NCBI RefSeq assembly: GCF_021789175.1
Contig: NZ_CP084560.1
Coordinates: forward strand, 2,108,001-2,172,000
Source of the DNA: Arthrobacter sp. FW306-2-2C-D06B
GTDB taxonomy: Bacteria > Actinomycetota > Actinomycetes > Actinomycetales > Micrococcaceae
Direction: 5' to 3'
Length of the DNA: 64,000 nucleotides
The position numbers were made by a program, and so were the translations under genes. Positions 35,064 through 44,535 of the stretch are shown here, piece by piece. Below the pieces are notes generated by a model. It was not told the origin of the DNA. It made no database searches and was given only the letters and a program-made list of their open reading frames with translations. Every line of letters starts with the position of its first letter. Position 1 is the first letter of the stretch.

Positions 35064-35485
35064 GGCTTCCTTCAGGATCGGATACGGCTGGTCTCAGAAT
35101 ATGCGCCGGGACCTGCAGGCTCTTCTGACCGTTGCGGGAAGTTACCCTTCGTGTCGGCTCATCGTCACGGCCGTGGTCTTGAGGTCAGTGCTGGCGTGGA
35201 CTTCGTGCTGCGCCACGATGCTGGGTTGTTGAAGCGCTTTGAGGAGCCCTGAGTTGGCTCGGCCCGGCTCCGGAACGGAATGGAGAAGAGGCATAGTGGC
35301 GGCGGAGTCATTAGGAACTCTTGGCCAAGCGGCCTGTTGACCGGCTTGCTGTGGATGCCCGTAAGAAGCACCTGCAATCGGGCCTCGGCCGGGGGGGGGG
35401 GCGGCGCCGAGGGCATCGCCGAGTACACAACCACCCAATACATCGGCATCGCCGATCCCTACGCTAACCAGGAAGGCCAGGCATT
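35064..35485. other. 422-bp gap with an 11-G tract
   Basis: A run of 11 G (35391-35401) sits inside a frame that ends EYTTTQYIGIADPYANQEGQAL at 35489, which may be the tail of a short unknown gene. No start or family can be defended. The homopolymer could vary in length or reflect a base-calling error. Confidence 0.35.
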
Positions 35486-35948
35486 GTGATTAGTGGAGCG
35501 AAAGGTCACTTAGTCGTGATCGACATGCAGCGTGCCTTCCGCCAAGCGGGGGAGTGGCACGTCCCGCGGTACGACGAAGAGGCCCGAAGCATCACGCGCC
35601 TGGTGGCCTCCGGATGGGAACCTATCCTCACGCGATTCATCCCTGACCCTGCGGAGGAAGGCTCGTGGTCCGCGTACTACGAGCGCTGGCAAAGCATGCG
35701 CCGGGCTCCCGCCGATCCCATTTGGCACATCGAACTCCCGGGCGTTGAGGTCCGCGACTCGATTGACCTTCTCACACTCTCCAATGGGGGAAGCGCGGGC
35801 GGACCGGATTCCCGTCGGGGAAGAGATAATCCTCACTGGTGTCGCAACCGACTTCTGCATCCTGGCGACCGCACTCGGGGCCTCGGACGCGGGCCGGTAT
35901 GTGACCGTGGTCGAAGACGCCTGCTCGGGGAGTCGCCGGCCCGTTTAG
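35486..35948 (+). pseudogene. Isochorismatase-like cysteine hydrolase with internal deletion/frameshift
   Basis: The first frame begins GHLVVIDMQRAF (catalytic Asp) and runs to VRDSIDLLTLSN. The second frame resumes with EEIILTGVATDFCILATALGASDAGRYVTVVEDACSG, which holds the catalytic Cys region, and stops at 35948. About 20-30 family residues around the Lys/cis-peptide region appear to be missing, so the gene is probably dead. Bases 35950-36279 after it look like junction debris. Confidence 0.65.
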
Positions 35949-36279
35949 CCGGCTAACGGACGTTTCTCTGCCTGCCCAATGGGCCAGCGGCGGCTGTGGC
36001 CTGGCCGTCGCGGTGGCCTTTCGACCTCGCCCTCGCCGATGCTTCCCGATTGGCCCCGGTCCCGTGATTTTGCGGGCGGGGCGAGCACTCGACAGCGTGT
36101 GCCCGCGGCGTTACTTTGGGCGAGTGAATGACGAGCGCGCAAGAGCGCACCACACTCGCGGTGCGCACCTAGCACCGCAGAACATCGCAGCTCTTTGCCA
36201 GCCGACGCCAACACTGTCAACCCACCGCTAGGCGGAGGTTTTCAAATGAAGGAATGTATCCGCTATTGGGAGGTTTTCT

Positions 36280-36453
36280 ATGAGTCCACGCGAGACGCTT
36301 CCCATGGCCGAGGCAACCGATATGGGTGAGGGTTCCGTTGCGTCCCCTTATCTGAGCCCGGACGCCGCTCGGCGAACGGTGTGGTGTCTCCGGCCGTTGC
36401 GGCCCGGGTTCAGCTGTTCGATTCGGAGGGGGCCAGGTCGTGAGCACCCGTAG
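36280..36453 (+). CDS. Possible 57-residue leader ORF upstream of the DUF1345 gene
   Basis: ATG at 36280 follows GGGAGG with 6-base spacing, the best ribosome-binding site in the region. The product (MSPRETLPMAEATDMGEGSV...) matches nothing I know. It overlaps the start of the DUF1345 gene by 14 bp in another frame, which could couple their translation. It may be spurious. Confidence 0.3.
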   Translation: MSPRETLPMAEATDMGEGSVASPYLSPDAARRTVWCLRPLRPGFSCSIRRGPGREHP

Positions 36454-37090
36454 TTACACTTCCCCGGTTAATAGCACTCGGGTTCGGCTGGCGGTGATGG
36501 CAGCCGGCGGGCTGGCCGTGGCCGTTGCAGTGGGGTTTCTGGGCTCCTGGGCCTATGCCCCGGCTCTAGGGTGGGCGGCCGCGTCGCTGATCTACCTGGT
36601 CTGGGTCTGGTCCGTGATCGGGCGCCTTGATGCGTCGGAGACCTCTGCCCATGCGGTCCGGGAGGATCCCGGCCGGTTCGCCTCCGACATTCTCGTCCTG
36701 GCGGCCACGATGGGTAGCTTCGGGGGCGTCGCCCTCATCCTGCTGGAGGCAGCTCCTGCGGAGGGGGGAACGAAAGCACTCATCATTGGCGTTGCCCTGG
36801 GCAGCGTCGCACTCTCCTGGCTCCTGGTCCACACCCTCTTCACACTTCGCTACGCCACTCTTTATTACTTGGCTAAGGACGGTGTGGACTTCAACAAGAA
36901 GAATCCGCCCAAATACGCGGACTTCGCGTATCTATCCTTCACCATTGGCATGACATATCAGGTCTCCGACACCGACCTGACCACGGACGCCATCCGGTAT
37001 GCCGCATTGCGCCAGGCCCTGCTTTCCTATGTGTTGGGAGCCATCGTGCTGGCCACGGCGATCAATCTCGTCGCGGGCCTCGTCCACTGA
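36440..37090 (+). CDS. DUF1345 family membrane protein
   Basis: A 216-residue membrane protein starting at GTG 36440 with GGAGGGGGCC upstream. Four to five hydrophobic segments (LAVMAAGGLAVAVAVGFLG, LGWAAASLIYLVWVWSVIG, DILVLAATMGSFGGVALILL, ALIIGVALGSVALSWLLVHTLF, LLSYVLGAIVLATAINLVAG) and the conserved YAxLYY...DFAYLSFTIGMTYQVSDTDL motif identify DUF1345. The role is unknown. A convergent membrane-protein gene follows. Confidence 0.85.
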   Translation: MSTRSYTSPVNSTRVRLAVMAAGGLAVAVAVGFLGSWAYAPALGWAAASLIYLVWVWSVIGRLDASETSAHAVREDPGRFASDILVLAATMGSFGGVALILLEAAPAEGGTKALIIGVALGSVALSWLLVHTLFTLRYATLYYLAKDGVDFNKKNPPKYADFAYLSFTIGMTYQVSDTDLTTDAIRYAALRQALLSYVLGAIVLATAINLVAGLVH

Positions 37091-37197
37091 TCGGCGCCAG
37101 GTCGGAAACCGAGCGCCCTGGCTGGGTTCCCGATATTCGGCAGGGGCCTTTGGCGGCACCCGGCGTTGGCGTGAGCCCGCCCAGCGGCGCATCCGGA

Positions 37198-38307
37198 TTA
37201 TTCGCCTGCATCCATCGACTGGCGACGATGACGTTCTCGTTGGCCGTAGGCCGCCCGAAGAATGTCGTCCTTTGACTCGAATCCCGAGCCTAACGCACCA
37301 CCGATGAGCGCTGCCGATGTCGTCATCCAGGCGACGTCCACAAAATCCCAAACAGTCACGGGATGCTGCAGGGTCAGCGCCAATAGGCCTGCGTCGATGG
37401 TGAACGCCGCGGCCAGCAGCACGGCCACGAGTAGCAGGACGTAGCTCATCACGACGCCGATCATCAACGACCACACTGTAGAAGTGTTGTACAAGGAAGC
37501 CTTGTATCGTTCGAGGGGATCGTCGCGCCGGGGGCTTTCCCACAGATCGTGTTGGCTGATGATCCAGAACACCATCGAGCTGATCGAAAGGATCATCAAC
37601 ACCGTCAATCTCGGCGCCCCCAGGAGGTCTGCGAGTTGCCAGATTGTGTTCGTGACAAGCGCGAACGCGCCCGTGGCGATCGCGGCGGCCATTGCGCTTC
37701 TCAAGCCGAAGACCAGCCGCCAAGGACGGTTTGCCCGGAGCATGCCTGCCAGCAACCGTCCGCGGCCGAGGCGGGATGCTGAGACGTAGCGGAACCCAAT
37801 CGACCCGCCGTCAAGAACAGCGGTCTCGATACGCCGCGATCGGTGCAGCGAGGGAGGACCGAATTCGCCGGCGTCATCCTCGGGATCGAAGTGGCGGTGC
37901 ATCGCCCAGCCGAGGTCGGCGACTGCAGCGCGGACCCGGCGGTCGATGTTGACGGCGCCGAGCGCAGGCAAGGAAACCAGGGAGACCGGCTCCCCGAGCG
38001 CAACTTCCGCGACCACCGTCCGGTCCTCGAAACGGATCGGAAGATCGGTCAGGCAGACCATGACATCCCACGCGCGGCGGATCCGGTGCTTGGCCATGGA
38101 GTCCAGCATCGGCGTCAGTCCGTTGCCAGCGTTAAAATCCTGGTACTCGATCACCACGGACCAGTCGTGGCGCTCATCGGCAAGGTTGAGCAGCTGCCCC
38201 ACGTCGCGGCCGTTGCGCTCGGCAAACTCGGCGGTGACTTCCGGTTCGGCGAGCACACCCAGCGTACGGGATCCGGTGCGGTTCACGTCGCCCGAACTTT
38301 CCGGCAC
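37198..38307 (-). CDS. Uncharacterised membrane protein, 369 residues
   Basis: The first 200 residues are soluble (WSVVIEYQDFNAGNGLTPML, AWDVMVCLTDLPIRFEDRTVVAEVALGEPVSLVSLPALGAVN). The C-terminal part has about four membrane segments (SAMAAAIATGAFALVTNTIW, VLMILSISSMVFWIIS, MIGVVMSYVLLLVAVLLAAAF, AWMTTSAALIGGALGSGF). I recognise no named family. It may couple a cytosolic sensory or nucleotide-handling domain to a membrane anchor. Start ATG at 38307; alternatives inside are possible. Confidence 0.6.
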   Translation of the reverse strand: MPESSGDVNRTGSRTLGVLAEPEVTAEFAERNGRDVGQLLNLADERHDWSVVIEYQDFNAGNGLTPMLDSMAKHRIRRAWDVMVCLTDLPIRFEDRTVVAEVALGEPVSLVSLPALGAVNIDRRVRAAVADLGWAMHRHFDPEDDAGEFGPPSLHRSRRIETAVLDGGSIGFRYVSASRLGRGRLLAGMLRANRPWRLVFGLRSAMAAAIATGAFALVTNTIWQLADLLGAPRLTVLMILSISSMVFWIISQHDLWESPRRDDPLERYKASLYNTSTVWSLMIGVVMSYVLLLVAVLLAAAFTIDAGLLALTLQHPVTVWDFVDVAWMTTSAALIGGALGSGFESKDDILRAAYGQRERHRRQSMDAGE

Positions 38308-38393
38308 GTCCGGCCTCCTATGCTTCAGTGTTTATGACCTGCGGGTCAACCGGCACTGTGCTGACTGCGGCGATTCGGTCGGTTGAGGGCTGG

Positions 38394-40022
38394 CTACGGG
38401 ACGTGAAAAGGGGCGCCGTGCGGGTGAAGGCGCCATGCGCGCGTTGCGACGTGCAGGTTTAGTCGGGTTTCGGGATCGGCGAGGTTGAAGCCGGTGATCT
38501 GCCGGATGGACTTCAAGCGGTAACGCAGAGTGCTTCGATGGATGGTCAGGCTCTCGGCCGTACTGTCATAGTTGCCGCCGCGGTCCAGGTACTGGGCCAG
38601 GGTTTGCACGAGGTCAGACCCCCGGCTTTCGTCGGCGCGTTGAAGGGTTCCGAGCCACTCGTCGACATAGCCCGCCAGGTCCGGTTCGCCTCCAGCTGTG
38701 TCCAAGATGCGGTAGATCCCCAGTTGATCAAAGCGGGTGACACCGTAGTGATCGATTGAACCGGCCCGAATGTGCAGCGCGTGCAGGGCTTCCGAGAAGG
38801 AGCGCGGAATCTGGGCGACCTCCAGGCTTGGACCGCCGATGCCCACTGCCCCGGTGGCACTTCGTAGGGTCCTGGCGACAACGGAAAAGACCTCGGCGCC
38901 CAACGGATGTCCACGTACTACGGCAACGGCCATGTCCGCGCGCCGTGAAACGAGCGCGGATGAATGGAGTTCCAGCAACGTCCTGCGCAACGCAAGCACG
39001 AGAGTATCGTCGGTTCGCGGCGGCTGCCACTCCGCCACAATCACGTGCTGCGGACCACTGATGTCATATCCCAATGCCTCGGCACGAACGCCTGCGGCCG
39101 CGCTATCCATTCCGGACACGAGTTCGTCCACGAGGTCGCGCCCCAGCCTCAGTTCCAGCCGGGCCATGCTGCGGCGGTGCGACAACTCGACCTCCAAGAG
39201 CCGCGTCGCGTACTTCAAAGCGAAGAGGTTGCTGGCTGTGACCGGCCTGTCGGTTTCCAGCATGCAAATAGCCCCCAACACCTCGCCGTGCGACAGGGCA
39301 ACGGCAACGAGCCTTCGCGGTTCGGGAACCGGTGAACCGGAGGCAAGCCAGAGCTGCGCAGTCCGCGACCTGGCCGCCGGACCAGGCCTGGGGTAGGGGC
39401 GTCTGGACCCGGTCCCAGCCGCCGCGCTAATGTGCCCGAACGCGTCCTCAATACAGATGGGCCGCCCCGTCAGTCGTGAAAGGACCTCCGCGAGGAGTCC
39501 CTCCCTGGAGTCACTGTCCCCAAGGTCGGGACTCGTGCCCTGGTCAAGGGCATCCCGGATCTTGGCGTTTTCTTCAAGCTCAAATACCGTCGCCGAGAGG
39601 GATAGGAGACGCTGGTTCATATCGTCACGGCGGGGCAGCTGGCCGAATGGGTCATTCCGGAATTCCCCGGGGGTTTCCCTGGCATGAGTCGTTCCGGCCG
39701 TCCCCGCAGCTGTCCGGAGCTGGATCAGTTGGGGGAAATCCGGAGGGTCGGCGGCGGACAGCACCAGACATCCGTTCAGATCGCCATCGTCGCCAACGGT
39801 GAACAACGCATATCGCCAGCCCGGCCTGGCGGACGGGAGGACGGAGTCCCTGCCCTTGAGGCACCGGACGTCCAGATCCTGAGGCAACGCCGCGCGTTCA
39901 GGGACGGGATCCAACCGGCCATTCACCGCGAGGTAGCGGTCCTCGACCTCGCAGAACGACATCTCCGACACCGTCCGCGCGGCCGTGTTGAGGATTTCCT
40001 CTGCCATACGTCGATCGAACAT
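38394..40022 (-). CDS. PucR/CdaR family transcriptional regulator
   Basis: A 542-residue regulator: GAF-like sensory region (residues 200-300) and the C-terminal PucR helix-turn-helix LAQYLDRGGNYDSTAESLTIHRSTLRYRLKSIRQITGFNLADPETRLNLHVA. I used the ATG at 40022; an in-frame extension upstream is Arg/Pro-rich. No enzyme gene follows in the same direction, so its target is not apparent. The next gene upstream lies beyond a 450-bp gap. Confidence 0.85.
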   Translation of the reverse strand: MFDRRMAEEILNTAARTVSEMSFCEVEDRYLAVNGRLDPVPERAALPQDLDVRCLKGRDSVLPSARPGWRYALFTVGDDGDLNGCLVLSAADPPDFPQLIQLRTAAGTAGTTHARETPGEFRNDPFGQLPRRDDMNQRLLSLSATVFELEENAKIRDALDQGTSPDLGDSDSREGLLAEVLSRLTGRPICIEDAFGHISAAAGTGSRRPYPRPGPAARSRTAQLWLASGSPVPEPRRLVAVALSHGEVLGAICMLETDRPVTASNLFALKYATRLLEVELSHRRSMARLELRLGRDLVDELVSGMDSAAAGVRAEALGYDISGPQHVIVAEWQPPRTDDTLVLALRRTLLELHSSALVSRRADMAVAVVRGHPLGAEVFSVVARTLRSATGAVGIGGPSLEVAQIPRSFSEALHALHIRAGSIDHYGVTRFDQLGIYRILDTAGGEPDLAGYVDEWLGTLQRADESRGSDLVQTLAQYLDRGGNYDSTAESLTIHRSTLRYRLKSIRQITGFNLADPETRLNLHVATRAWRLHPHGAPFHVP

Positions 40023-40475
40023 AATGATTCTCGTCTCTGTCCACCGCAACGGGGGTCTTACCGGAAATACGAGCCTGGCAGACCGCAGTCCGTTGCCCGC
40101 TGTGGTCGAGATCCGGCTTGAGCCGCTTGTCCCCATCACGGAGTCGAGAGTCGATCATTTTCGGGCCCGACGGTTTGCCGTCGTGAACCTTAACCCTCGG
40201 CGCAGGCCATCCGACGCCGTACTTGGCTGGGATACCCATGGTCGCCTCTTGCGGGCCCGGCACATTCTGCGGCCGATGCGGCTAGGCCGGGATCGGCGCT
40301 CCAATACCATCCAAGCTACGCCCGTATGTCGCCGTTGTTAAGCTCTTGCCATGCACCTTCGGATTGCCGTCAGTGACGGACGCTCAACGGCATTTCGGGA
40401 GGCACACGAGGCAGATAGCAGTAAAAGGAAGAACCTTTCTTGGCCTCCAGGAGGCCGGCTCGGTCCTGTTGGACT
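40023..40475. other. 450-bp gap, no recognisable gene
   Basis: Between pucR and the FAD protein gene, frames on both strands are short or Arg/Pro-rich. It may contain the pucR promoter; I see no defensible palindrome or RNA gene. Confidence 0.4.
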
Positions 40476-42194
40476 TCACTGTCCCTCATTCCAACGCGCA
40501 CCGGACGGTCCATCCCGGAGGAGGCGCAGGTGCTCGTGGATCATTGCCACTGCTGTTGAGCCTTCACCGGCGGCAGCCGTTACGCGTTTCACCGAGCCAT
40601 GCCGAACATCGCCGGCCGCGAACATCCCGGGGACGCTGGTTTCAAGCGGCATTCGTCTGCGGCCCAGATTGCTGAACTCAGGAGGAAAGTCCTCGAGATC
40701 AGCCCCGGTGAGGATATAGCCATCGTCATCCAGGGCGAGCTTGCCCTGCAGCCATTCTGTGTGTGGCTTGGCTCCAATGAAAATGAAGAGGTACCTGGAC
40801 TCGAAGATGCGTTGTTCGCCCGTGGCTCCCAGATCGACGACTATCCGTTCAAGGGCGCCTGAACCGTCCACGCCCACGATGTTGGCCCGCAGCAGCACCT
40901 CTATGCCTTGGTGCTCCTGGATCCGTTCCGCGAGGTACCTGGACATGCCCGCCCGGAGGTCCGCCCCGCGCAGAACCAGCCGCACTGGTGCTCCCGTGCC
41001 AGCAAGGAAAAGAGCGGCCTGTCCCGCGGAGTTTCCACCGCCGACGACGGTCACCGGCTGAAATCCGCAGAGCCTGGCCTCATGGACAGTGGCGGCGTGG
41101 AAGACACTGATCCCCTCGAATTCCTCCAGCCCGGGGACCGGCAGCCGGCGGTAACGAACCCCGGTGGCGAGCAGCGCAGCCCGTGAGGAGGCAGGGCCGC
41201 TCTCGTTGAACTCGGCGCGGAACTCGCCGTCCCTGAACTCGATGGTGCTTGCCCGGCAGGCGACGTTGATCTGGACTCTGAACTTGCGGGCCTGAATGGC
41301 CGCTCTTTCAGTGAGTTCCCCGCCGGAGATCCCGGCGGGAAAGCCGAGAAAGTTCTCGATCCGCGGAGACGTGCCGGCCTGCCCCCCTATCGCGAAGCCT
41401 TCCTTAAGGAGGACCGACAACCCGTCGGACGCTGCGTAGACGGCGGCCGCCAGGCCAGCCGGCCCGGCCCCGATCACCATGAGATCGTAGGAGGCCGAGT
41501 GCTCTTTCGCCACCCGTAGGCCCATGGCAACGGCCAGAACTCCGTTTGAAGGGTTTCTGAGGACCCGCGAGGCGCTAAGTACCACTGCCGGCAGGTCGTT
41601 CGCGAGGATCCCGGCCCGGTCCAGGATGGCCTGCGTCTGCTCGTCATTTTCCAGATCGACCAGCCGGTGGGGCAGGCGGTTGGCGGCCGCAAATTCCAGG
41701 AGGCGAATCGTGTCACGGCTGAAGCGGGATCCAACGATGCGAATGCCCGCGCCCGAGCTGATCATCAGGATCCGGCGCTGAAGATAAGCCCGCAGGATGG
41801 TCTCGCCCACCGCGGCGTGCGTCAGGACCACGCGGCGTAGATCGTCCCCGCTGATCTGGAGCACTTCCCCTGCCTCGGCGGATACCGTGCTGGTAAAGGC
41901 CGGTTGCCCTTCGACCAGGCCCAATTCCCCGAGGAACCGCCCCGGACCGTGAATTTCGAGGATCCGCGTGCCGGGGCCCGGATCAGCAGGCTGTTTGCTC
42001 CCGGCGACATGCGGCCCCTCCAGGACCAGTACCGTGCCCTGGAGGATGACGAAGAAGTCGGTGTCGAAGTCTCCCTCCTGAATGAGGACTTCTCCGGCCG
42101 ACGTAGCCCGGCTGGTGCCGGCACGGCCCAACAATTCGATCTGGGCTTGGCCGAGCGTGGGATAGGCGCCGGAGACGTCCGGCGTCTCGATCAT
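40476..42194 (-). CDS. Cyclic-nucleotide-domain / thioredoxin-reductase-like FAD oxidoreductase fusion
   Basis: A 572-residue protein in three parts. Residues 1-140 form a cyclic-nucleotide-binding fold (GEVLIQEGDFDTDFFVILQGTVLVLEGP, then FLGELGLVEGQPAFTSTVSA). About 150-230 look glutaredoxin/thioredoxin-like (RFSRDTIRLLEFAAANRLPHRLVDLEND). The rest is a thioredoxin-reductase-type FAD/NAD(P) enzyme (YDLMVIGAGPAGLAAAVYAASDGLSVLL, VTVVGGGNSAGQAALFL). The redox CxxC of thioredoxin reductase is absent; that region reads SVFHAATVHEARLCG. I prefer ATG 42194 (MIETPDVS); ATG 42218 is also possible. It likely transfers electrons under ligand control; substrate unknown. Confidence 0.85.
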   Translation of the reverse strand: MIETPDVSGAYPTLGQAQIELLGRAGTSRATSAGEVLIQEGDFDTDFFVILQGTVLVLEGPHVAGSKQPADPGPGTRILEIHGPGRFLGELGLVEGQPAFTSTVSAEAGEVLQISGDDLRRVVLTHAAVGETILRAYLQRRILMISSGAGIRIVGSRFSRDTIRLLEFAAANRLPHRLVDLENDEQTQAILDRAGILANDLPAVVLSASRVLRNPSNGVLAVAMGLRVAKEHSASYDLMVIGAGPAGLAAAVYAASDGLSVLLKEGFAIGGQAGTSPRIENFLGFPAGISGGELTERAAIQARKFRVQINVACRASTIEFRDGEFRAEFNESGPASSRAALLATGVRYRRLPVPGLEEFEGISVFHAATVHEARLCGFQPVTVVGGGNSAGQAALFLAGTGAPVRLVLRGADLRAGMSRYLAERIQEHQGIEVLLRANIVGVDGSGALERIVVDLGATGEQRIFESRYLFIFIGAKPHTEWLQGKLALDDDGYILTGADLEDFPPEFSNLGRRRMPLETSVPGMFAAGDVRHGSVKRVTAAAGEGSTAVAMIHEHLRLLRDGPSGARWNEGQ

Positions 42195-42382
42195 CCTCGA
42201 GCCCTCGACAGGTTCCATCAGCTGGTTGCGCCGCCGGTACCTTAGACGAATGCCTCATGGAGATAGCACCAGCGCCAGTCTTCGCCTGAAATCATGTTGG
42301 CTCCTATGTCAATCCGGTCACGGGGCCGGCATCGGCGCGACAGCCGGCGTAAGCGTTGTGTTCCGCACTGGTTGGCAGGCTA

Positions 42383-42955
42383 TTAGCCCATCGAGAGGCG
42401 GGTAAAAGGGCTTTTTCCCAGCCTGCGCAGTGCAGCTCCGGATGCGATGAGAAGTATTCCGACGAGAACTGCGAAGGACGAGAGCAGCCCCAGGAGACTG
42501 AGTATGCCTGGGCCCGGAAGAACGACCAGGAAGAGCCCGAAGACAGTGGTGACGATACCTGTGATGAGCCAGAGCCACCATGACCCGACAGTCTTTTTGA
42601 CTTCAAAGGCCAGCGCCATCTGGGAGACACCGAGAATGAGCGCCCACAGGCCGATGACGAGCGCCAGTGAAAGGGCGGTGATGCCCGGCCAGACGAACGC
42701 GACGAGACCCGCGAGCACGGAGATGATGCCGCCCAATAGTTGCGAGACGGACCGGCGCCGCTTGCGCGTGACGTAGTGCGCGATGTTGGTGACGCCGTCA
42801 AAGACGGCGTAGACACCGAAGAGGATCACCATTGCGAGTACGGAAACACCGGGCCAGACGACAACCAAAATGCCGAATAGAACGGCCGCAATGCCCCGGA
42901 TAATCAACGCAGTTCCTGATCCCTTAAACAATTGTTGTGCCAGTGGGTCAGTCAT
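42383..42955 (-). CDS. HdeD-like six-helix membrane protein
   Basis: A 190-residue membrane protein with six hydrophobic segments in three paired repeats: ALIIRGIAAVLFGILVVVWPGVSVLAMVILFGVYAVFDGV, LLGGIISVLAGLVAFVWPGITALSLALVIGLWALILG, and LWLITGIVTTVFGLFLVVLPG. The repeated VWPG motif is typical of HdeD (acid-resistance membrane proteins, DUF308). I chose ATG 42955 with GAGGTG upstream. It lies in a block of stress genes. Confidence 0.8.
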   Translation of the reverse strand: MTDPLAQQLFKGSGTALIIRGIAAVLFGILVVVWPGVSVLAMVILFGVYAVFDGVTNIAHYVTRKRRRSVSQLLGGIISVLAGLVAFVWPGITALSLALVIGLWALILGVSQMALAFEVKKTVGSWWLWLITGIVTTVFGLFLVVLPGPGILSLLGLLSSFAVLVGILLIASGAALRRLGKSPFTRLSMG

Positions 42956-43019
42956 GGCCACACCTCGTTTCTGGAAACGGTTCATCGTAATCTTTACTGG
43001 TCAGGCCCCAGGATCAGGT

Positions 43020-44114
43020 CTATTCCTTTGCAGTGCTCCCCAAGGTGACTTTCACTGACTTTGTGTCTTGCCCGCGCTGAAGCCCGACGTCGGACTGCTG
43101 GCCCGGCTCTTTCTTGCGGACAGCGGCAAGAAGGTCGGTCACACTGGCGATCTTCTGTCCGTCGAACTGGGTGATGATGTCCCCTGGCTGCAATCCCGCT
43201 TTGGCTGCCGGTCCGCCCTGGGCAACTTCGATGACCAGCGCGCCCGACATTGTAGGCAGGCCAAAGCGATTTGCGAGCTCAGGAGAGATGTCGGTCGGGA
43301 CGATTCCAAGGACCGGGTGTGTGGCCACTCCGCTCTTCAGTATCTGGTCCGCCACGTCGCTCACCGTGGTTGCGGGGGTCACGAACCCGATCGACACGGC
43401 ACCCGAACTGGGCGGCAGATACGCTTCGGAGAGTCCAATGATCTCCGAACTGCTATTGACCACGGCGCCACCGGAGTTGCCCGGGGAGATGGGCGCGTCT
43501 GTCTGGATAAGGTCGATAAGCCCCTGCGGCGATTCCCCGGACGGTGGCATATTACGGTGAAGTGCGGAAACAATGCCCGCCGTGACGGTCTGCTCGAGTC
43601 CGAGCGGACTGCCAATCACAACCGCCAGCTGCCCGACTTCGAGAAGCGCCGTCGAGAATTTGGCGGCAGGCAGGTTGCCCCTGTCAGCCTTCACCACTGC
43701 CACATCGGTTGGGTCGTCGACACCCAGCACGGTGGCCGACGCCTGGGATCCGTCCGCGAAGTGGATCCGGACGCTCTTCAACGGCTTCTTTTGTGGGTCC
43801 TCCACCACGTGGGCGTCCGTGACGATGGTGCCGTCGCTGCGGTAGACCACCCCGCTGCCGATGCCGCTTGACGTCTCGATCGTGACCACGGAGGGCTCGA
43901 CTTCCCTGACTATTCCAGGAACGGCTGAAAGGTCTCCTGTGGAACTCGAACCTCCCGCGCTTGCGGATTGTGATGCCGGCGCCGGAGGCGACCCTGTACA
44001 CGCCGACCCGAATATGAGTAGCCCCGCGCCGAGAACGGCGGTCCACCTGCCCCTGCATCCTAGCGACAGGAGTGAGGCTGTCCCCTCGGCGGCCGCTGGT
44101 CTGCTCTTACTCAT
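43020..44114 (-). CDS. HtrA/DegP-like serine protease with PDZ domain, probable lipoprotein
   Basis: A 364-residue S1C protease. The N-terminal hydrophobic segment ends in a lipobox-like LIFGSAC (Cys39), suggesting a membrane-anchored extracytoplasmic enzyme. The catalytic triad is visible: His102 in TDAHVV, Asp137 in DPTDVAVV, Ser214 in SPGNSGGAVV. One PDZ domain follows (VIEVAQGGPAAKAGLQPGDIITQFDGQKI). It degrades or refolds damaged secreted proteins. It is divergent from the chaperone operon, sharing a 420-bp intergenic region. Confidence 0.9.
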   Translation of the reverse strand: MSKSRPAAAEGTASLLSLGCRGRWTAVLGAGLLIFGSACTGSPPAPASQSASAGGSSSTGDLSAVPGIVREVEPSVVTIETSSGIGSGVVYRSDGTIVTDAHVVEDPQKKPLKSVRIHFADGSQASATVLGVDDPTDVAVVKADRGNLPAAKFSTALLEVGQLAVVIGSPLGLEQTVTAGIVSALHRNMPPSGESPQGLIDLIQTDAPISPGNSGGAVVNSSSEIIGLSEAYLPPSSGAVSIGFVTPATTVSDVADQILKSGVATHPVLGIVPTDISPELANRFGLPTMSGALVIEVAQGGPAAKAGLQPGDIITQFDGQKIASVTDLLAAVRKKEPGQQSDVGLQRGQDTKSVKVTLGSTAKE

Positions 44115-44535
44115 GGGATTCCCACTGCCTTCCCTGGCTTTCTAGGAAACAGGTGACAGGTTGAGTCTCCTCCGCTGCCCTCTCGTCCGCATTGCCCCGG
44201 GACGCCTAAAAACGGTCCGCATATGAATCCCCCAGGTCAACCAGCGGCCGCGGACGTAGGCGCGAGACGTGCGCGGCAACGCGCAGGCTGAGTCGGATCC
44301 CGAGGTAGCGCGGATGCGGCTGTGGATCCTAGCCCTGATAGGTCAATTCCCTGGAGCATATTTGGACCCTGGAGGGTCATGCCGTCGTTCCTGCCTAAGG
44401 GGCAGACTCAACCGTATAAGGCCCCATGACAAAGCCCGTTGAGCTTCATGGCCCAACAGGGCGTGAGTCATGCGGTGCAATCTCGGGCGGACGCCGCCAC
44501 CGGACCGGTCGCGCCCTCTAAGACCGGAGTGAGTC
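44115..44535. promoter_or_regulatory. Divergent htrA/dnaK regulatory region
   Basis: This 421-bp gap must hold the promoters of both units. Half-sites TTGAGT (44163) and ACTCAA (44405) of the HspR/HAIR element occur, but 240 bp apart and not as the canonical inverted pair, so HspR control is not supported. The dnaK start is preceded by GGAGTGAGTC. Confidence 0.4.

Noticed and set aside
44115..44535. HspR-binding HAIR element before dnaK
   Set aside because: TTGAGT and ACTCAA half-sites exist but are about 240 bp apart, not the CTTGAGT-N7-ACTCAAG arrangement.
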